64,000 nt of DNA from Acetobacter lovaniensis (lineage in GTDB: Bacteria > Pseudomonadota > Alphaproteobacteria > Acetobacterales > Acetobacteraceae). This document shows, in pieces, positions 9,462 through 17,953 of the stretch. A program made the position numbers and the translations under genes. The notes under the pieces were generated by a model that was not told where the DNA came from, made no database searches, and saw nothing but the letters and a program-made list of their open reading frames with translations. Positions within the stretch are counted from its first letter, which is position 1. Each line of letters starts with the position of its first letter. Where the stretch lies: NCBI RefSeq assembly GCF_014207635.1, contig NZ_JACHIE010000002.1:1-64000 (forward strand), read 5' to 3'.

Positions 9462-10490
9462 TCAGACCGCAAGTTCTTTTCGAACGATTTCCGCGCCTGC
9501 GGCCAGAGCATTCAACTTGCCACGCGCCACATCGCGCGGCAAAGGAGCCATACCGCAGTTCGTGCAAGGATAAAGCTTGTCGGCATCGACAAACTGAAGC
9601 GCTTTCCGCAGGGTATCCGCGACTTTCTCTGGTGTCTCAATGGTTCTGGTCGCCACATCAATGGCCCCCACCATCACTTTTTTTCCACGAATGAGTTCGA
9701 TCAGATCCATCGGAACGCGAGAGTTCTGACATTCCAGCGAGATCAGATCAATTTTGGATTTCTGTAATCTGGGGAATATCTCTTCGTACTGACGCCACTC
9801 TTCCCCAAGAGCATTTTTCCAGTCGATATTGGCTTTGATCCCGTAACCATAGCAGATATGAACTGCGGTTTCGCATTTCAGTCCCTCAATGGCTTTTTCT
9901 AGCGTGGCAATGCCCCAGTCATTCACCTCATCAAAAAAAACATTGAAGGCAGGCTCATCGAACTGGATGATGTCCACACCAGCCGCTTCCAGTTCTCTTG
10001 CTTCCTGATTGAGGATTCTGGCGAATTCCCATGCCAGTTTCTCGCGGCTTTTATAGTGAGCGTCATAGAGGGTATCGATCATGGTCATGGGGCCGGGGAG
10101 CGCCCACTTGATGGGCTTCTTTGTCAGCGTGCGTAAAAATTTCGCGTCTTCGACAAAAACCGGCTTTTCGCGTGCTACCGCCCCTATGACAGACGGAACA
10201 CTTGCATCGTAGCGGTTACGAATTTTTACCGTCTGACGGTTCTCGAAATCAACACCACTGAGATGTTCAATAAATGTCGTGACAAAATGCTGACGGGTCT
10301 GTTCTCCATCACTGACAATATCAATGCCAGCACGATCCTGATCATCCAGCGTCAGACGCAGCGCGTCCTGTTTGCCTTCGAGCAGTTCTTCGCCCTGCAA
10401 TTTCCAGGGCGACCAGAGTGTCTCGGGCTGTGCGAGCCATGAGGGTTTGGGCAGGCTGCCAGCCGTTGCGGTGGGGAGCAGTGTATTCAT
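9462..10490 (-). CDS. mesD: Core-MetE methionine synthase, MesD-type
   Basis: A 342-residue protein corresponding only to the C-terminal catalytic barrel of cobalamin-independent methionine synthase; full-length MetE is about 750 residues. The four zinc ligands of MetE are recognisable: His211 and Cys213 (HICYGYG), Glu253 (SLECQNS) and Cys312 (NCGMAP). Core-MetE proteins encoded beside a DUF1852 gene form the MesD family, described as folate-independent methionine synthases that need the partner MesX and oxygen. The product is methionine from homocysteine; the physiological methyl donor of MesD is, to my knowledge, unresolved. It follows mesX by 27 bp, with AAGG before its start, so it is the second gene of a mesX-mesD operon. 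Confidence 0.85.
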   Translation of the reverse strand: MNTLLPTATAGSLPKPSWLAQPETLWSPWKLQGEELLEGKQDALRLTLDDQDRAGIDIVSDGEQTRQHFVTTFIEHLSGVDFENRQTVKIRNRYDASVPSVIGAVAREKPVFVEDAKFLRTLTKKPIKWALPGPMTMIDTLYDAHYKSREKLAWEFARILNQEARELEAAGVDIIQFDEPAFNVFFDEVNDWGIATLEKAIEGLKCETAVHICYGYGIKANIDWKNALGEEWRQYEEIFPRLQKSKIDLISLECQNSRVPMDLIELIRGKKVMVGAIDVATRTIETPEKVADTLRKALQFVDADKLYPCTNCGMAPLPRDVARGKLNALAAGAEIVRKELAV

Positions 10491-10517
10491 GTAAGACGAC
10501 CTTGTAGTTCTGATGGA

Positions 10518-11501
10518 TCAGGAGACGTAACTGGCAGACCACTGCTCAAGAATATCGTGATATGGTCTGATAAAATTCTCTTCCGTATATTTTCCCTGCG
10601 CGGTGGCCAACTGGGTACGTTCCACCCGATCGTAGACAATCCGGGTGTTTGAATAGTCCTGATACTTCAGACTGGGCCGAAAACAGTCAGCCGCCGCAGC
10701 ATTGGCGTTGTAAATTTCGGGACGGTAGATCTTCTGAAATGACTCCATCACGCTGATGGTGCTGATAAGCTCAAGAGCGGAGTAATCAGACAGCAGATCG
10801 CCAAAAAAATAGAATGCCAGCGGTGCAACACTGTTGGCAGGCATGAAATAACGAACCTTCATGCCCATTTTTTCAAAATACTGATCGGTCAGGGAAAAGT
10901 CATGCTGCTGGTATTCAACGCCCAGAACAGGATGCTGATTTTCTGTCCGATGATAGGTCCGGTTGGTTGAAACACTGAGGCATATGACAGGCAGTTTTCT
11001 GAAACTCTTCCTGTAGGCCGGGGAGTACACCACGCTCTTGAAGAGATTCCCGTGTACATCACCGTAATTATGCGGAACGCAGAATTCGGACTTATCTTTA
11101 TTATAGTCTGGCAGTAACACGCTGAAGTCATAATCCCGCACGTAAGAGGAAAAACTGTTCCCTGCGAGACCTTCAATACGCTTGCTGTCGTTTTTATCGA
11201 CGATTGTAGAATACAGAACTTCGATCAGGGGAAAGCTGTCATTCTTGCCCGCAAAGGCGAGATCCATTTCCACTGAAACAATTTCAAGCTCGACAGAATA
11301 GCGATCCCCCATGGGATTGTCCCAACGCGCCAGATCATTGAAACGATTGTCAATCATACGCATGACATTCCGCAGGTTTTCCTGACGGCTGTCCCCTCTT
11401 GCCAGATTGGCAAAATTGGTCGTAAGGCGCGTCCTGTCAGATGGGTGATAATTTTCATCGAAGCGAAGCCGATGGATATTGAATGTAAAATCCTGAACCA
11501 T
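10518..11501 (-). CDS. mesX: DUF1852 protein, MesX partner of the core-MetE methionine synthase
   Basis: A 327-residue soluble protein matching the DUF1852/MesX family: N-terminal FTFNIHRLRFDENYHPSDRT, then TTNFANLARG, followed by a long middle rich in aromatic residues and histidines, for example NRTYHRTENQHPVLGVEYQQ. The family is reported to be required, with oxygen, for function of MesD methionine synthases, and an oxygenase-like role has been proposed. No signal peptide or membrane span is seen. It lies directly upstream of mesD on the same strand and starts after an AGGT ribosome binding site. Its promoter region is limited to the 237 bp between the gene and the IS3 element. Confidence 0.85.
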   Translation of the reverse strand: MVQDFTFNIHRLRFDENYHPSDRTRLTTNFANLARGDSRQENLRNVMRMIDNRFNDLARWDNPMGDRYSVELEIVSVEMDLAFAGKNDSFPLIEVLYSTIVDKNDSKRIEGLAGNSFSSYVRDYDFSVLLPDYNKDKSEFCVPHNYGDVHGNLFKSVVYSPAYRKSFRKLPVICLSVSTNRTYHRTENQHPVLGVEYQQHDFSLTDQYFEKMGMKVRYFMPANSVAPLAFYFFGDLLSDYSALELISTISVMESFQKIYRPEIYNANAAAADCFRPSLKYQDYSNTRIVYDRVERTQLATAQGKYTEENFIRPYHDILEQWSASYVS

Positions 11502-11589
11502 TGTGGACCTGCATTTCTATTCTTATGAAAACCAGAATTTTATTTATGGGATTCAGAAAATCCCCGGCTTTCATTTCTGATTTCCCGGT

Positions 11590-11604
11590 TGATGATACTC
11601 ATCA
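11590..11604. promoter_or_regulatory. Perfect palindrome upstream of mesX, candidate operator
   Basis: TGATGA and TCATCA flank a 3-bp spacer TAC, 86 bp before the mesX start. A second, imperfect TGAT...ATCA repeat lies near 11660-11676. Both fall in the short region that must carry the mesX-mesD promoter. The regulator is unknown; MetR is the obvious candidate, but the sequence is not like the site at 8101-8121. Confidence 0.3.
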
Positions 11605-11798
11605 TGTCCGCCGTCAAACACTGTGTCTGCTTTATGCCTGAGCCTAATGGTGAATAAAAATGATTTGATTTCATCAAAACATAAATCCCACTCATGGATC
11701 GAGATAAGCAGGACCACACCCGAACGGGATAAAGCGAGTGAGGCGGCCCCATTCGTTCGGACAGATTTGCGGGTTGAATAAGCTATTGCCCGGTGTTG

Positions 11799-12677
11799 CT
11801 ATGCCGCCAATTTCTCGTTGTTGCTGACCGACACCGTTGCCGGGGTTAACCCCGGCAACGGTGTCGGAGCAAACCCATGATACGCCTCATCGGGCGTGCG
11901 TCCAGCGAGAGCCGAATGCGGGCGCCGCGAATTATAATGACCAATCCATTTTGCAAGGCCGGCACGAAGTTCCGAGCCGGTCTCGAAAGCGTGGAGATAC
12001 ACGCATTCATATTTCAATGACCGCCAGAGCCGTTCGATGAAGACATTGTCCATCCAGCGGCCGCGCCCGTCCATGCTAATGCGGATCTGCCGCTCCTGCA
12101 GCACTTCGGTGAAGCGCGGCGTGGTGAATTGGCTGCCTTGATCCGTGTTGAAAATCTCCGGCGTCCCGTAGCGGGCCAACGCCTCCTTGAGGGCCTCGAC
12201 GCAAAAGTCCGCATCCATGGTATTGGACAGGCGCCAGGCCAGAACCTTGCGCGTCGTCCAGTCCATGATCGCCGTCAGATACAGAAAACCCCGGCGCATC
12301 GGAATGTAGGTGATATCCGAACACCAGACCTGGTTGGGCCGGTCGATCGTCAGGTCCCGCAGGAGATAGGGATATGTGCGATGCTCCGGGTGGGGCACCG
12401 TCGTCCTGGGCTTCTGATAAATCGCAACCAGCCCCATCCGGGCCATCAGCCGTCCGATCCGTTTGCGGCCTACCTCATGGCCCAGACGGCGAAGGTGCCG
12501 CGCCATCTGCCGGGAGCCATAATACGGCGTTTCCATGAACTGCTCGTCGATCAGCCGCATCAGCATCAGGTTGAACGCGTTTTCGGGTGCAGGCTGATAA
12601 TATACCCCCGATCGGTTGAGCCTCAGCAAGGTGCATTGCCTGACGATTGGCAGGCGGGGACGTTGCGGGTCGATCAT
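11799..12677 (-). CDS. IS3-family transposase OrfB (DDE catalytic subunit)
   Basis: A 292-residue frame starting at the ATG that overlaps the orfA stop (ATGA). It has the HTH_21 region (YGSRQMARHLRRLG, then GRKRIGRLMARMGLVAIYQK), then the retroviral-integrase-like rve core. The D-D-E triad is visible: Asp in VWCSDITYIPM, Asp in NTDQGSQFT, and Glu in DNVFIERLWRSLKYE. The C-terminus HYNSRRPHSALAGRTPDEAY is typical. The frame remains open upstream to 12854, allowing fusion to OrfA by a -1 frameshift, which normally makes the active OrfAB transposase. Confidence 0.93.
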   Translation of the reverse strand: MIDPQRPRLPIVRQCTLLRLNRSGVYYQPAPENAFNLMLMRLIDEQFMETPYYGSRQMARHLRRLGHEVGRKRIGRLMARMGLVAIYQKPRTTVPHPEHRTYPYLLRDLTIDRPNQVWCSDITYIPMRRGFLYLTAIMDWTTRKVLAWRLSNTMDADFCVEALKEALARYGTPEIFNTDQGSQFTTPRFTEVLQERQIRISMDGRGRWMDNVFIERLWRSLKYECVYLHAFETGSELRAGLAKWIGHYNSRRPHSALAGRTPDEAYHGFAPTPLPGLTPATVSVSNNEKLAA

Positions 12678-12985
12678 TTGCCGCCTCTGGTCACGCCCAA
12701 GCGAACAGAGGCATCCCGCAAAAAATCCCGTTCCACCAGAAGTTGGCCGATCTTCGCGTGAAGCTTCTCGACCTCGGCCGCGCTCGTCGCTGGCTCCGCA
12801 ACGGCCTTCCCCGAAAAGGTCGCCGCCATGCCCTCGATCGCCTGACGCTTCCACTGGGCAATCATCGTCTGATGCACACCGTGCTTCGACGCCAGTTCCG
12901 ATAATGTCTGCTCGCTGCGGATCGCCTCAAGAGCAACCCGCGACTTGAACTCACCCGAATATCGTTTCCTCGTAACCTTGCCCAT
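12674..12985 (-). CDS. IS3-family transposase OrfA (helix-turn-helix subunit)
   Basis: A 103-residue DNA-binding protein. It opens with KRYSGEFKSRVALEAIR and has the HTH block ASKHGVHQTMIAQWKRQAIEG, followed by a coiled-coil leucine zipper region ending KIGQLLVERDFLRDAS. This is the standard OrfA of IS3-family elements. Its stop codon overlaps the start of orfB, and the slippery heptamer lies near its 3' end. Confidence 0.92.
   Translation of the reverse strand: MGKVTRKRYSGEFKSRVALEAIRSEQTLSELASKHGVHQTMIAQWKRQAIEGMAATFSGKAVAEPATSAAEVEKLHAKIGQLLVERDFLRDASVRLGVTRGGK
12719..12725 (-). other. Programmed -1 frameshift heptamer in orfA
   Basis: On the coding strand the sequence is T TTT TTG, with TTT and TTG as zero-frame codons inside the orfA peptide ERDFLRD. 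That is the canonical X XXY YYZ slippery form. Slipping back one base enters the open frame of orfB, which continues without a stop into the OrfB catalytic domain. Programmed frameshifting here is known for IS3 elements; for this copy it is inferred. Confidence 0.65.
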
Positions 12986-13249
12986 CAGTCCCTGTCCCTA
13001 TCCAGCCCGGGGATAGCTTATCACCCTGTCCGATTTTCCGGGGCCAGCTCTGAGAGACCGATCCATGGGGTGCTTGTTTGTCAGTGCGCCAGTCAGGCGC
13101 AGATACACGGTCTGCGCGCGAAAAACCGGTCTTTGCGTTCTGCCGTCTCATGAGTCTCCAGCTTGCATGCTGGATACGTTCGACGGCATGACACTAGAAC
13201 TGGAACTGACAGGATTTTATCGCATCGAAATGCAGTCTTCAGGACAGGA

Positions 13250-14356
13250 TCAGACTGCTGCGGTTTTACCGTTCCGGGCCACAATCTGCTCAACACGGGC
13301 CAGAATGTCCCGGCCGATCCGGTCAAACTGCTGCGCGCCAAAACGGGCCAGTACTGTCGCGCGCGCATGTTGGCCCATATCCGCCAGATGCTGAGGCTGT
13401 TTGAGCAGGTCTTCCAGCGCACTGGCAAGGGCCGCACTATCCTGCGGTGGCACGATGCGGCCGATCTGCGGGGTAATGGAAGACGGGATTTCTCCCGCGT
13501 TGGAAGCAACAACCGGCAGGGATGCCAGCATGGCCTCATGCGCGGCCAGGCAGAACCCTTCCCACAGGGAAGGTTGGACATAAAGATGCAGTCGGGACAG
13601 AAAAACCGATGGGTCTTTAATATGGCCAAGGATCTGTATGGGCAGCCTGCCTTGAGCAATCAGTGCCTCAAGATGGGGGCGCTCTTCCCCCTCGCCGCCG
13701 ATCAGCACTTCAAAAGGGGGAAGACCAGAACGGGTTTGCAGCAGGGCAACGGCCGCGCACAGCGTGTCATACCCTTTGACCGGGTGCAGTCGGCCCAGCG
13801 TGCCAATGCGGACAGGTGTGCCGGGTTGCCAGGGTGCGGCGGTAGGAACATTGGGGTCCGCCCTGAAGATAGGCCATTCCACAAGCCTGTCCGGGGTAAC
13901 GCCCAGTGTGCGGCGTGTCTGCTCTGCCACGCAGGAGGAATCGGCGACCCACAGGGCGCTTCTGTTTTTAAAGCGGCGCAGCAGGGCAGCGTTCAGGGGT
14001 TTGAGACGTGCAGAATGCTGCCAGCTTACAACGGGAATGTGCTGCCATTGACCAACCAGTTGCCCCAGCAGCGTGGCCCGGCTGAGCGATGTCCAGATAA
14101 CATCGGGTTTATAGGCGCGCATCTGCCTGTGCAGCCAGAGCAGGGCTGCAAGGTGATCCTTGCGGGAGCCGGGGCGGATATGGAGTGTAAGCCCGGCGTT
14201 TTCCAGCGGTTCAATAGCCAGACCGTTGCGCCGAGTCAGGGCAAAAACCTCAACATGATGCCCGGCGTCCCGCATGACCTTTGTAATGGCCGGAACGGGA
14301 AGCGCCGCACCACCGCTTTCCACGGAGTTTATAATATACGCGATTTTCATCGGCAC
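13250..14356 (-). CDS. GT4 family glycosyltransferase
   Basis: A 368-residue GT-B glycosyltransferase. The N-terminal Rossmann domain starts KIAYIINSVESGGAALPVP. The donor domain has IGTLGRLHPVKGYDTLCAA, IGGEGEERPHLEALI, LGHIKDP, and the EX7E motif in LWEGFCLAAHEAMLASLPVV. It is a likely membrane-associated step in assembling a surface polysaccharide. It lies 72 bp downstream of the glycerophosphotransferase-like gene on the same strand, so the two probably form an operon. The IS3 element sits 198 bp beyond its 3' end. Confidence 0.83.
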   Translation of the reverse strand: MPMKIAYIINSVESGGAALPVPAITKVMRDAGHHVEVFALTRRNGLAIEPLENAGLTLHIRPGSRKDHLAALLWLHRQMRAYKPDVIWTSLSRATLLGQLVGQWQHIPVVSWQHSARLKPLNAALLRRFKNRSALWVADSSCVAEQTRRTLGVTPDRLVEWPIFRADPNVPTAAPWQPGTPVRIGTLGRLHPVKGYDTLCAAVALLQTRSGLPPFEVLIGGEGEERPHLEALIAQGRLPIQILGHIKDPSVFLSRLHLYVQPSLWEGFCLAAHEAMLASLPVVASNAGEIPSSITPQIGRIVPPQDSAALASALEDLLKQPQHLADMGQHARATVLARFGAQQFDRIGRDILARVEQIVARNGKTAAV

Positions 14357-14428
14357 GATTTTTGCACGGATCAGACCAATAAGCGAGGGAGAAGCACGCC
14401 AGACGCACTCGTGGAAGCGGGAAAAGGC

Positions 14429-15688
14429 TCAGACCTTTTTTTGCAGAAAACGCATAATGGCGTCCGCAGCCCCCGGAGATGTCGGGCTTTTGTCCTGATG
14501 TTCGAATGTTTCAGCAACATAGGCGCGCTGCCTGCCCTCAAACTCATCCTCACGGGTAAAGGCAAGAGAAAGTGCCTTGCCCAGTTCATCGGGGGAGTCG
14601 ATCACCTGCCCCAGTGTCCAGAACCGGTAGTCCTTGTTGTTCTGCCAGTGCGCGTGATGGGCATTGAGGAAAATGCACGGTCTGGGCCGGATCAGGAACT
14701 CGGCAACCTGACTGCTGACATCCCCCAGATAAAGGTCAGCCGCCATGGTGTAGGTCATGTCTATGCTGCGGGAGCTACCGGTATCGATCAGGATATTGGG
14801 ATATTGGGCAAAGCGCCTGACCAGCGCTTCGGCCTGTTTCTTGTGGCCATTGAACAGGCGGTAATGCGGTGCGCAGATCAGGTTGTAATGATCCTGATTG
14901 GCAAAGTAGTTCAGGATTGTCTCGCCAAACTGGTACCACGATGTCAGACCGCGTGAAAAATGCGGATTGTACAATACAATGGGTTTGTCGTTATCAAACA
15001 GACGAGCCTGCTGCTTGTGCAGACGCTCCACAATATCGAACTTGGCATAGGTGCCCATGTGGTATTCGCCGGGGGTGATAAGGCCCCGTTCAAGCAGCCT
15101 CTGTTCCACTTTTTTGCCTGAAAGAAGCACAAAGTCGAACTGCTTGATATCCTCGGCAAATCCAATGGCCCGGTCCCCCGCGCCATGGCGTGTCCAGATA
15201 TACAGAGGTTTGGTCACACCCATGCGCTTGAGGTAGAGCGATGTCCGCTCCGGCACCACAATGGCCTGAAACTGATTGAAGTAATGGCGGCTGAAAAACA
15301 GGGAGGCCAGCCGCTCAAGCGGGCCGGGGCCATTACGCTCGACCAGCCTGCTCAGCCATGCAGGAATGGGGAGCAGGTCGTAGGTGACTTTTGCCGCCGG
15401 GTAGAGTCGGCCTAGCGAGCGGGCATAATCAAGATGGCTCTGGGTAGGGCAAGCCACATGCACGTCCGCATTGGGGTGGCGGGTTGCCATTTCAAAGGCG
15501 ATGGGGAGCGAGTGGAGCGTCTGGTGCGGCTGGGCAATCAGCAGGAAAACCACTTTCAGCGTTTTAAGAGCGCTTTGTGGCGGTGTCTGTGGTGCCGACA
15601 CACCATGAGGACCACGCCCCAGACTCTGAAGGTGTTTCTGCTGGTCTGTCATATCGAAAAAAAATGGCTGCACAGGCACATAGGTCAA
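14429..15688 (-). CDS. CDP-glycerol glycerophosphotransferase-like protein
   Basis: A 419-residue protein with GT-B-like architecture resembling the teichoic-acid-type glycerophosphotransferase family. After a non-conserved 45-residue leader come VFLLIAQPHQTLHSLP and WTRHGAGDRAIGF. The donor half has PIVLYNPHFSRGLTSW, RSIDMTYTMAADLYLGDVSS and RPCIFLNAHHAHW. The family's paired histidines (TRHGAGD, NPHFSRG) and the YLGDVSS block are present. The inferred role is transfer of a glycerol-phosphate-like or similar group to a surface glycan, or glycan synthesis generally. The substrate is not determinable. The leader may be overcalled: an in-frame ATG twelve codons in (15652) is an alternative start. 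Confidence 0.7.
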   Translation of the reverse strand: MTYVPVQPFFFDMTDQQKHLQSLGRGPHGVSAPQTPPQSALKTLKVVFLLIAQPHQTLHSLPIAFEMATRHPNADVHVACPTQSHLDYARSLGRLYPAAKVTYDLLPIPAWLSRLVERNGPGPLERLASLFFSRHYFNQFQAIVVPERTSLYLKRMGVTKPLYIWTRHGAGDRAIGFAEDIKQFDFVLLSGKKVEQRLLERGLITPGEYHMGTYAKFDIVERLHKQQARLFDNDKPIVLYNPHFSRGLTSWYQFGETILNYFANQDHYNLICAPHYRLFNGHKKQAEALVRRFAQYPNILIDTGSSRSIDMTYTMAADLYLGDVSSQVAEFLIRPRPCIFLNAHHAHWQNNKDYRFWTLGQVIDSPDELGKALSLAFTREDEFEGRQRAYVAETFEHQDKSPTSPGAADAIMRFLQKKV

Positions 15689-16069
15689 GCTACGGCTCTT
15701 TCCTCTTGGGAAGCGGGCACCATAACCCGGCTACCACAAACACACCTCAATTCCATTCAGCGTTTGGCAAGGACATCTATAGTGCCCGCTGACTTGCACC
15801 AGATAGCGCACAGCGTCAAGACGCTAACACCCGCAGTAAGGGTCTGAACTAACACATAAACTCTCACTTAATATGGATGTTTGACACATATCTTGACCAC
15901 CATACCCGCAGGAGGCGGAAGAACAGTGACGACTGACCCAATGAGGTGGAGGTAACGCAACCAGAACAGACGCTGCCAGAGGCTGGTTATTCAGCACGGG
16001 GAACCCGTTCATGTTCGTGCGGATCAACGCTTGCGTATTCGCGCTAGCGCACCTATAACGCATCCCCAC
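15689..16069. other. Intergenic region upstream of the polysaccharide operon and tRNA-Ser
   Basis: 381 bp between the divergent 5' end of the minus-strand gene at 14429-15688 and the tRNA gene. No protein frame is recognisable. It must contain the promoter of the minus-strand operon and that of the tRNA, but no well-formed -10/-35 pair stands out to me. Confidence 0.4.
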
Positions 16070-16159
16070 GGAGAGGTGCCAGAGCGGTCGAATGGGGCGG
16101 TCTCGAAAACCGTTGAGCTAGCAATAGTTCCGAGGGTTCGAATCCCTCCCTCTCCGCCA
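16070..16159 (+). tRNA. tRNA-Ser (anticodon CGA)
   Basis: A 90-nt cloverleaf with acceptor arms GGAGAGG / CCTCTCC, a G discriminator and an encoded CCA. The anticodon loop reads CTCGAAA (anticodon CGA, decoding UCG), the long variable arm is typical of tRNA-Ser, and the T-loop is GGTTCGAATCC. Its 3' end abuts an integrase remnant, as expected for a tRNA used as a phage or island attachment site. Confidence 0.96.
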
Positions 16160-16257
16160 AAGATTCCAATAATTTGGTCGGATGCTCCTGATCCATCCAT
16201 GGTCATTAAATCCGCTTTTTTGCTACAATTTGCGACAAACGCTAAAATCCTACGCAG

Positions 16258-16922
16258 ATGGGAGCAGGGTCTGTTCGCCATGGATATCGCAAAAATGGCG
16301 AAGAATCCGAAGACGAAAGAGCCGGAATTTACTATCGCGGCCCGGCTCAATATGAAGTCAAAATCCAGCGTAAAGGCGTGGCTATAAACCACACATTCGA
16401 TACCTTTGCCGACGCTCTCCAGTTCAAACCGACGACTGTCAGTAAAATCGACGGTGACACATTCATCGACAAGACCCGGGAGAAGCAGACGACGCTACGC
16501 GCCTTGAAATGCAAGGACGTCCACGAGACTCATATCTACATCCCCCGATCCACAAACAGCTCTGCCCGCGATGTGCCTCGTGCCAGTGCCGCTTCGGCTT
16601 GCATCCACGCTACGCGAAGCACCACCTCACCGACTGGATGGCTGGGTTTTTGGCGATCCTGATGCAGATAGTGGCGGATTCACGACATGGTATGTCCAGT
16701 CTCATTATCATGCGCCAACAAAGCGTGTCGGCCTGACTGGAGAATTGACCTTCCATACTCTACGCCATGTCGGATGCACCAGCCTTACTCCGTTGCAACG
16801 CAATTGCTTCGAACTGGCAAAGACCACCAGACACAATGCATGTTGATGCGGCATAACAACCCCAGCACTGTTGAGCGTGTCGCACAGATCAGTGCGCAGA
16901 AAAGGGCATTGGCGGCGGGGTG
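16258..16922 (+). pseudogene. Degenerate tyrosine integrase
   Basis: Pieces of a phage-type tyrosine recombinase are spread over changing frames. An N-terminal arm-binding segment (YEVKIQRKGVAINHTFDTFADAL, quoted here only in part: INHTFDTFADAL) is followed by a DKTREKQTTL linker in one frame. The catalytic part GELTFHTLRHVGCTSL, with the HxxR box, lies in a second frame from about 16571. The expected tail (MLMRHNNPSTVERVAQI) returns to the first frame after about 16843. The active-site tyrosine is not evident. It lies about 100 bp from the tRNA-Ser 3' end, so it is probably the dead integrase of an element inserted there. Confidence 0.75.
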
Positions 16923-17119
16923 ATGGGAGCAACGCCATCGCGCATCCCGGCGGAACTGGGGCATACCCTCACCCTCTGCCAAGCCCCCTCCAATCTTTCG
17001 GAACCGTTAAAAGACGCTCATCAAACCCCTGTTTCGACTCAAAAAGGGTGGTTTTTGAACATCTGGCTGGCATATCCAGAAGCACCGAAAATTGCGGATC
17101 GAAAACGGGGTTTATGACG

Positions 17120-17704
17120 ATGCAGCGCTATGGCTACACACGAGTATCTACAAATGAGCAGACAAACGATCCGCAGGTCATCGCATTGAAGCGTGAAGGT
17201 CTCTCCGATGATATGATCGTCAGAGACATAATTTCAGGTGGGGTTCCCGCGCTATCTCGTCCAGGAATGTCCTCTTTACTTCAATTACTACAACCCGGAG
17301 ACAGCCTGATTGCCGCCAAACTGGATCGTCTGGGACGGGACACCCTGGATGTGATTGGTCTGATCCGGACACTCAATAAACGTAGTATCAATCTTAGGAT
17401 TCTGAATATTGGCGTCGAAACAAATACACCGAATGGCCAGCTATTCCTGACAATTCTGGCTGGTTTTGCCGAGTTTGAGAGGGAGATCATCAGGGAGAGA
17501 ACGGTCGCTGGTCTGGAGGCCGCGCGGGCAGCAGGGAAACGGCTTGGCAGGCGGCCGAAACTGACAGATCGTCAGAGAAATCATGTTTTGACAATGTCGG
17601 CGGCGGGGCAGAACAACGGTCAAATCGCTGATATCTTAGGCGTTTCCGTTTCGACAATCCAGCGCATAACGGCCCAAAACACTCTTCAAAAATCCGCTTT
17701 TTGA
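17120..17704 (+). CDS. Serine site-specific recombinase (resolvase/invertase family)
   Basis: A 194-residue Hin/Tn3-resolvase-type recombinase. The catalytic serine is Ser10 in YTRVSTNEQT. The catalytic domain continues with DSLIAAKLDRLGRDTLDVI, the conserved Asp/Arg pair, and LAGFAEFEREIIRERTVAGL (the E-helix). A C-terminal helix-turn-helix follows (GQNNGQIADILGVSVSTIQR). It probably acts on short inverted or direct sites to invert or resolve DNA. I chose ATG 17120 with GGGG upstream; ATG 17114 is two codons earlier. The reading frame looks complete, unlike the integrase beside it. No flanking invertible repeat was found by eye. Confidence 0.88.
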   Translation: MQRYGYTRVSTNEQTNDPQVIALKREGLSDDMIVRDIISGGVPALSRPGMSSLLQLLQPGDSLIAAKLDRLGRDTLDVIGLIRTLNKRSINLRILNIGVETNTPNGQLFLTILAGFAEFEREIIRERTVAGLEAARAAGKRLGRRPKLTDRQRNHVLTMSAAGQNNGQIADILGVSVSTIQRITAQNTLQKSAF

Positions 17705-17953
17705 ACACTTAATGTCGCGGAAACAAGATGAGAGCTTGACCGGAATCCGAAAACCACGGATTCTGCTCATTGCAATCAGTGTAGCGCGGCGTGAGAAGGA
17801 TTTCATATTTCCGGAACACGCTGCACTCTTTTAAGAGAGGCAGCAAATGAACGCATTTGATTTGAAGAAATGTCGCTTTATCGCGTTATCCATGATTACG
17901 CACAAAAGCTTACGCTTACCTGTTACGTAAGCATAAAAGTAAGATATATTACA

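Larger units (their letters stand above)
11739..13051 (-). mobile_element. IS3-family insertion sequence, apparently complete (1313 bp)
   Basis: The element carries orfA and orfB of an IS3-family transposase. The two ends align as an imperfect inverted repeat containing GGCCCC-N6-TCGGACAG at identical distance from each edge. The inner part also matches (ATAAGCTAT at both ends). GAG occurs immediately outside each end (11736-11738 and 13052-13054), as expected for the 3-bp target duplication of this family. The element separates the mesX-mesD operon from a glycosyltransferase block. Both reading frames look intact, so it may be active. Confidence 0.85.

Noticed and set aside
11502-11738. SAM riboswitch in the mesX leader
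   Set aside because: I could not recognise conserved core elements of any SAM riboswitch class; only palindromes are visible.
13163-14956. A plus-strand open frame of almost 600 codons opposite the glycosyltransferase and glycerophosphotransferase genes
   Set aside because: It is the antisense of two genes with clear family motifs, matches no family, and is open because of high-GC codon bias.
16871-17113. N-terminal extension of the serine recombinase
   Set aside because: The upstream in-frame codons overlap the integrase relic and have no recombinase similarity; the catalytic serine is at the usual distance from the ATG at 17120.
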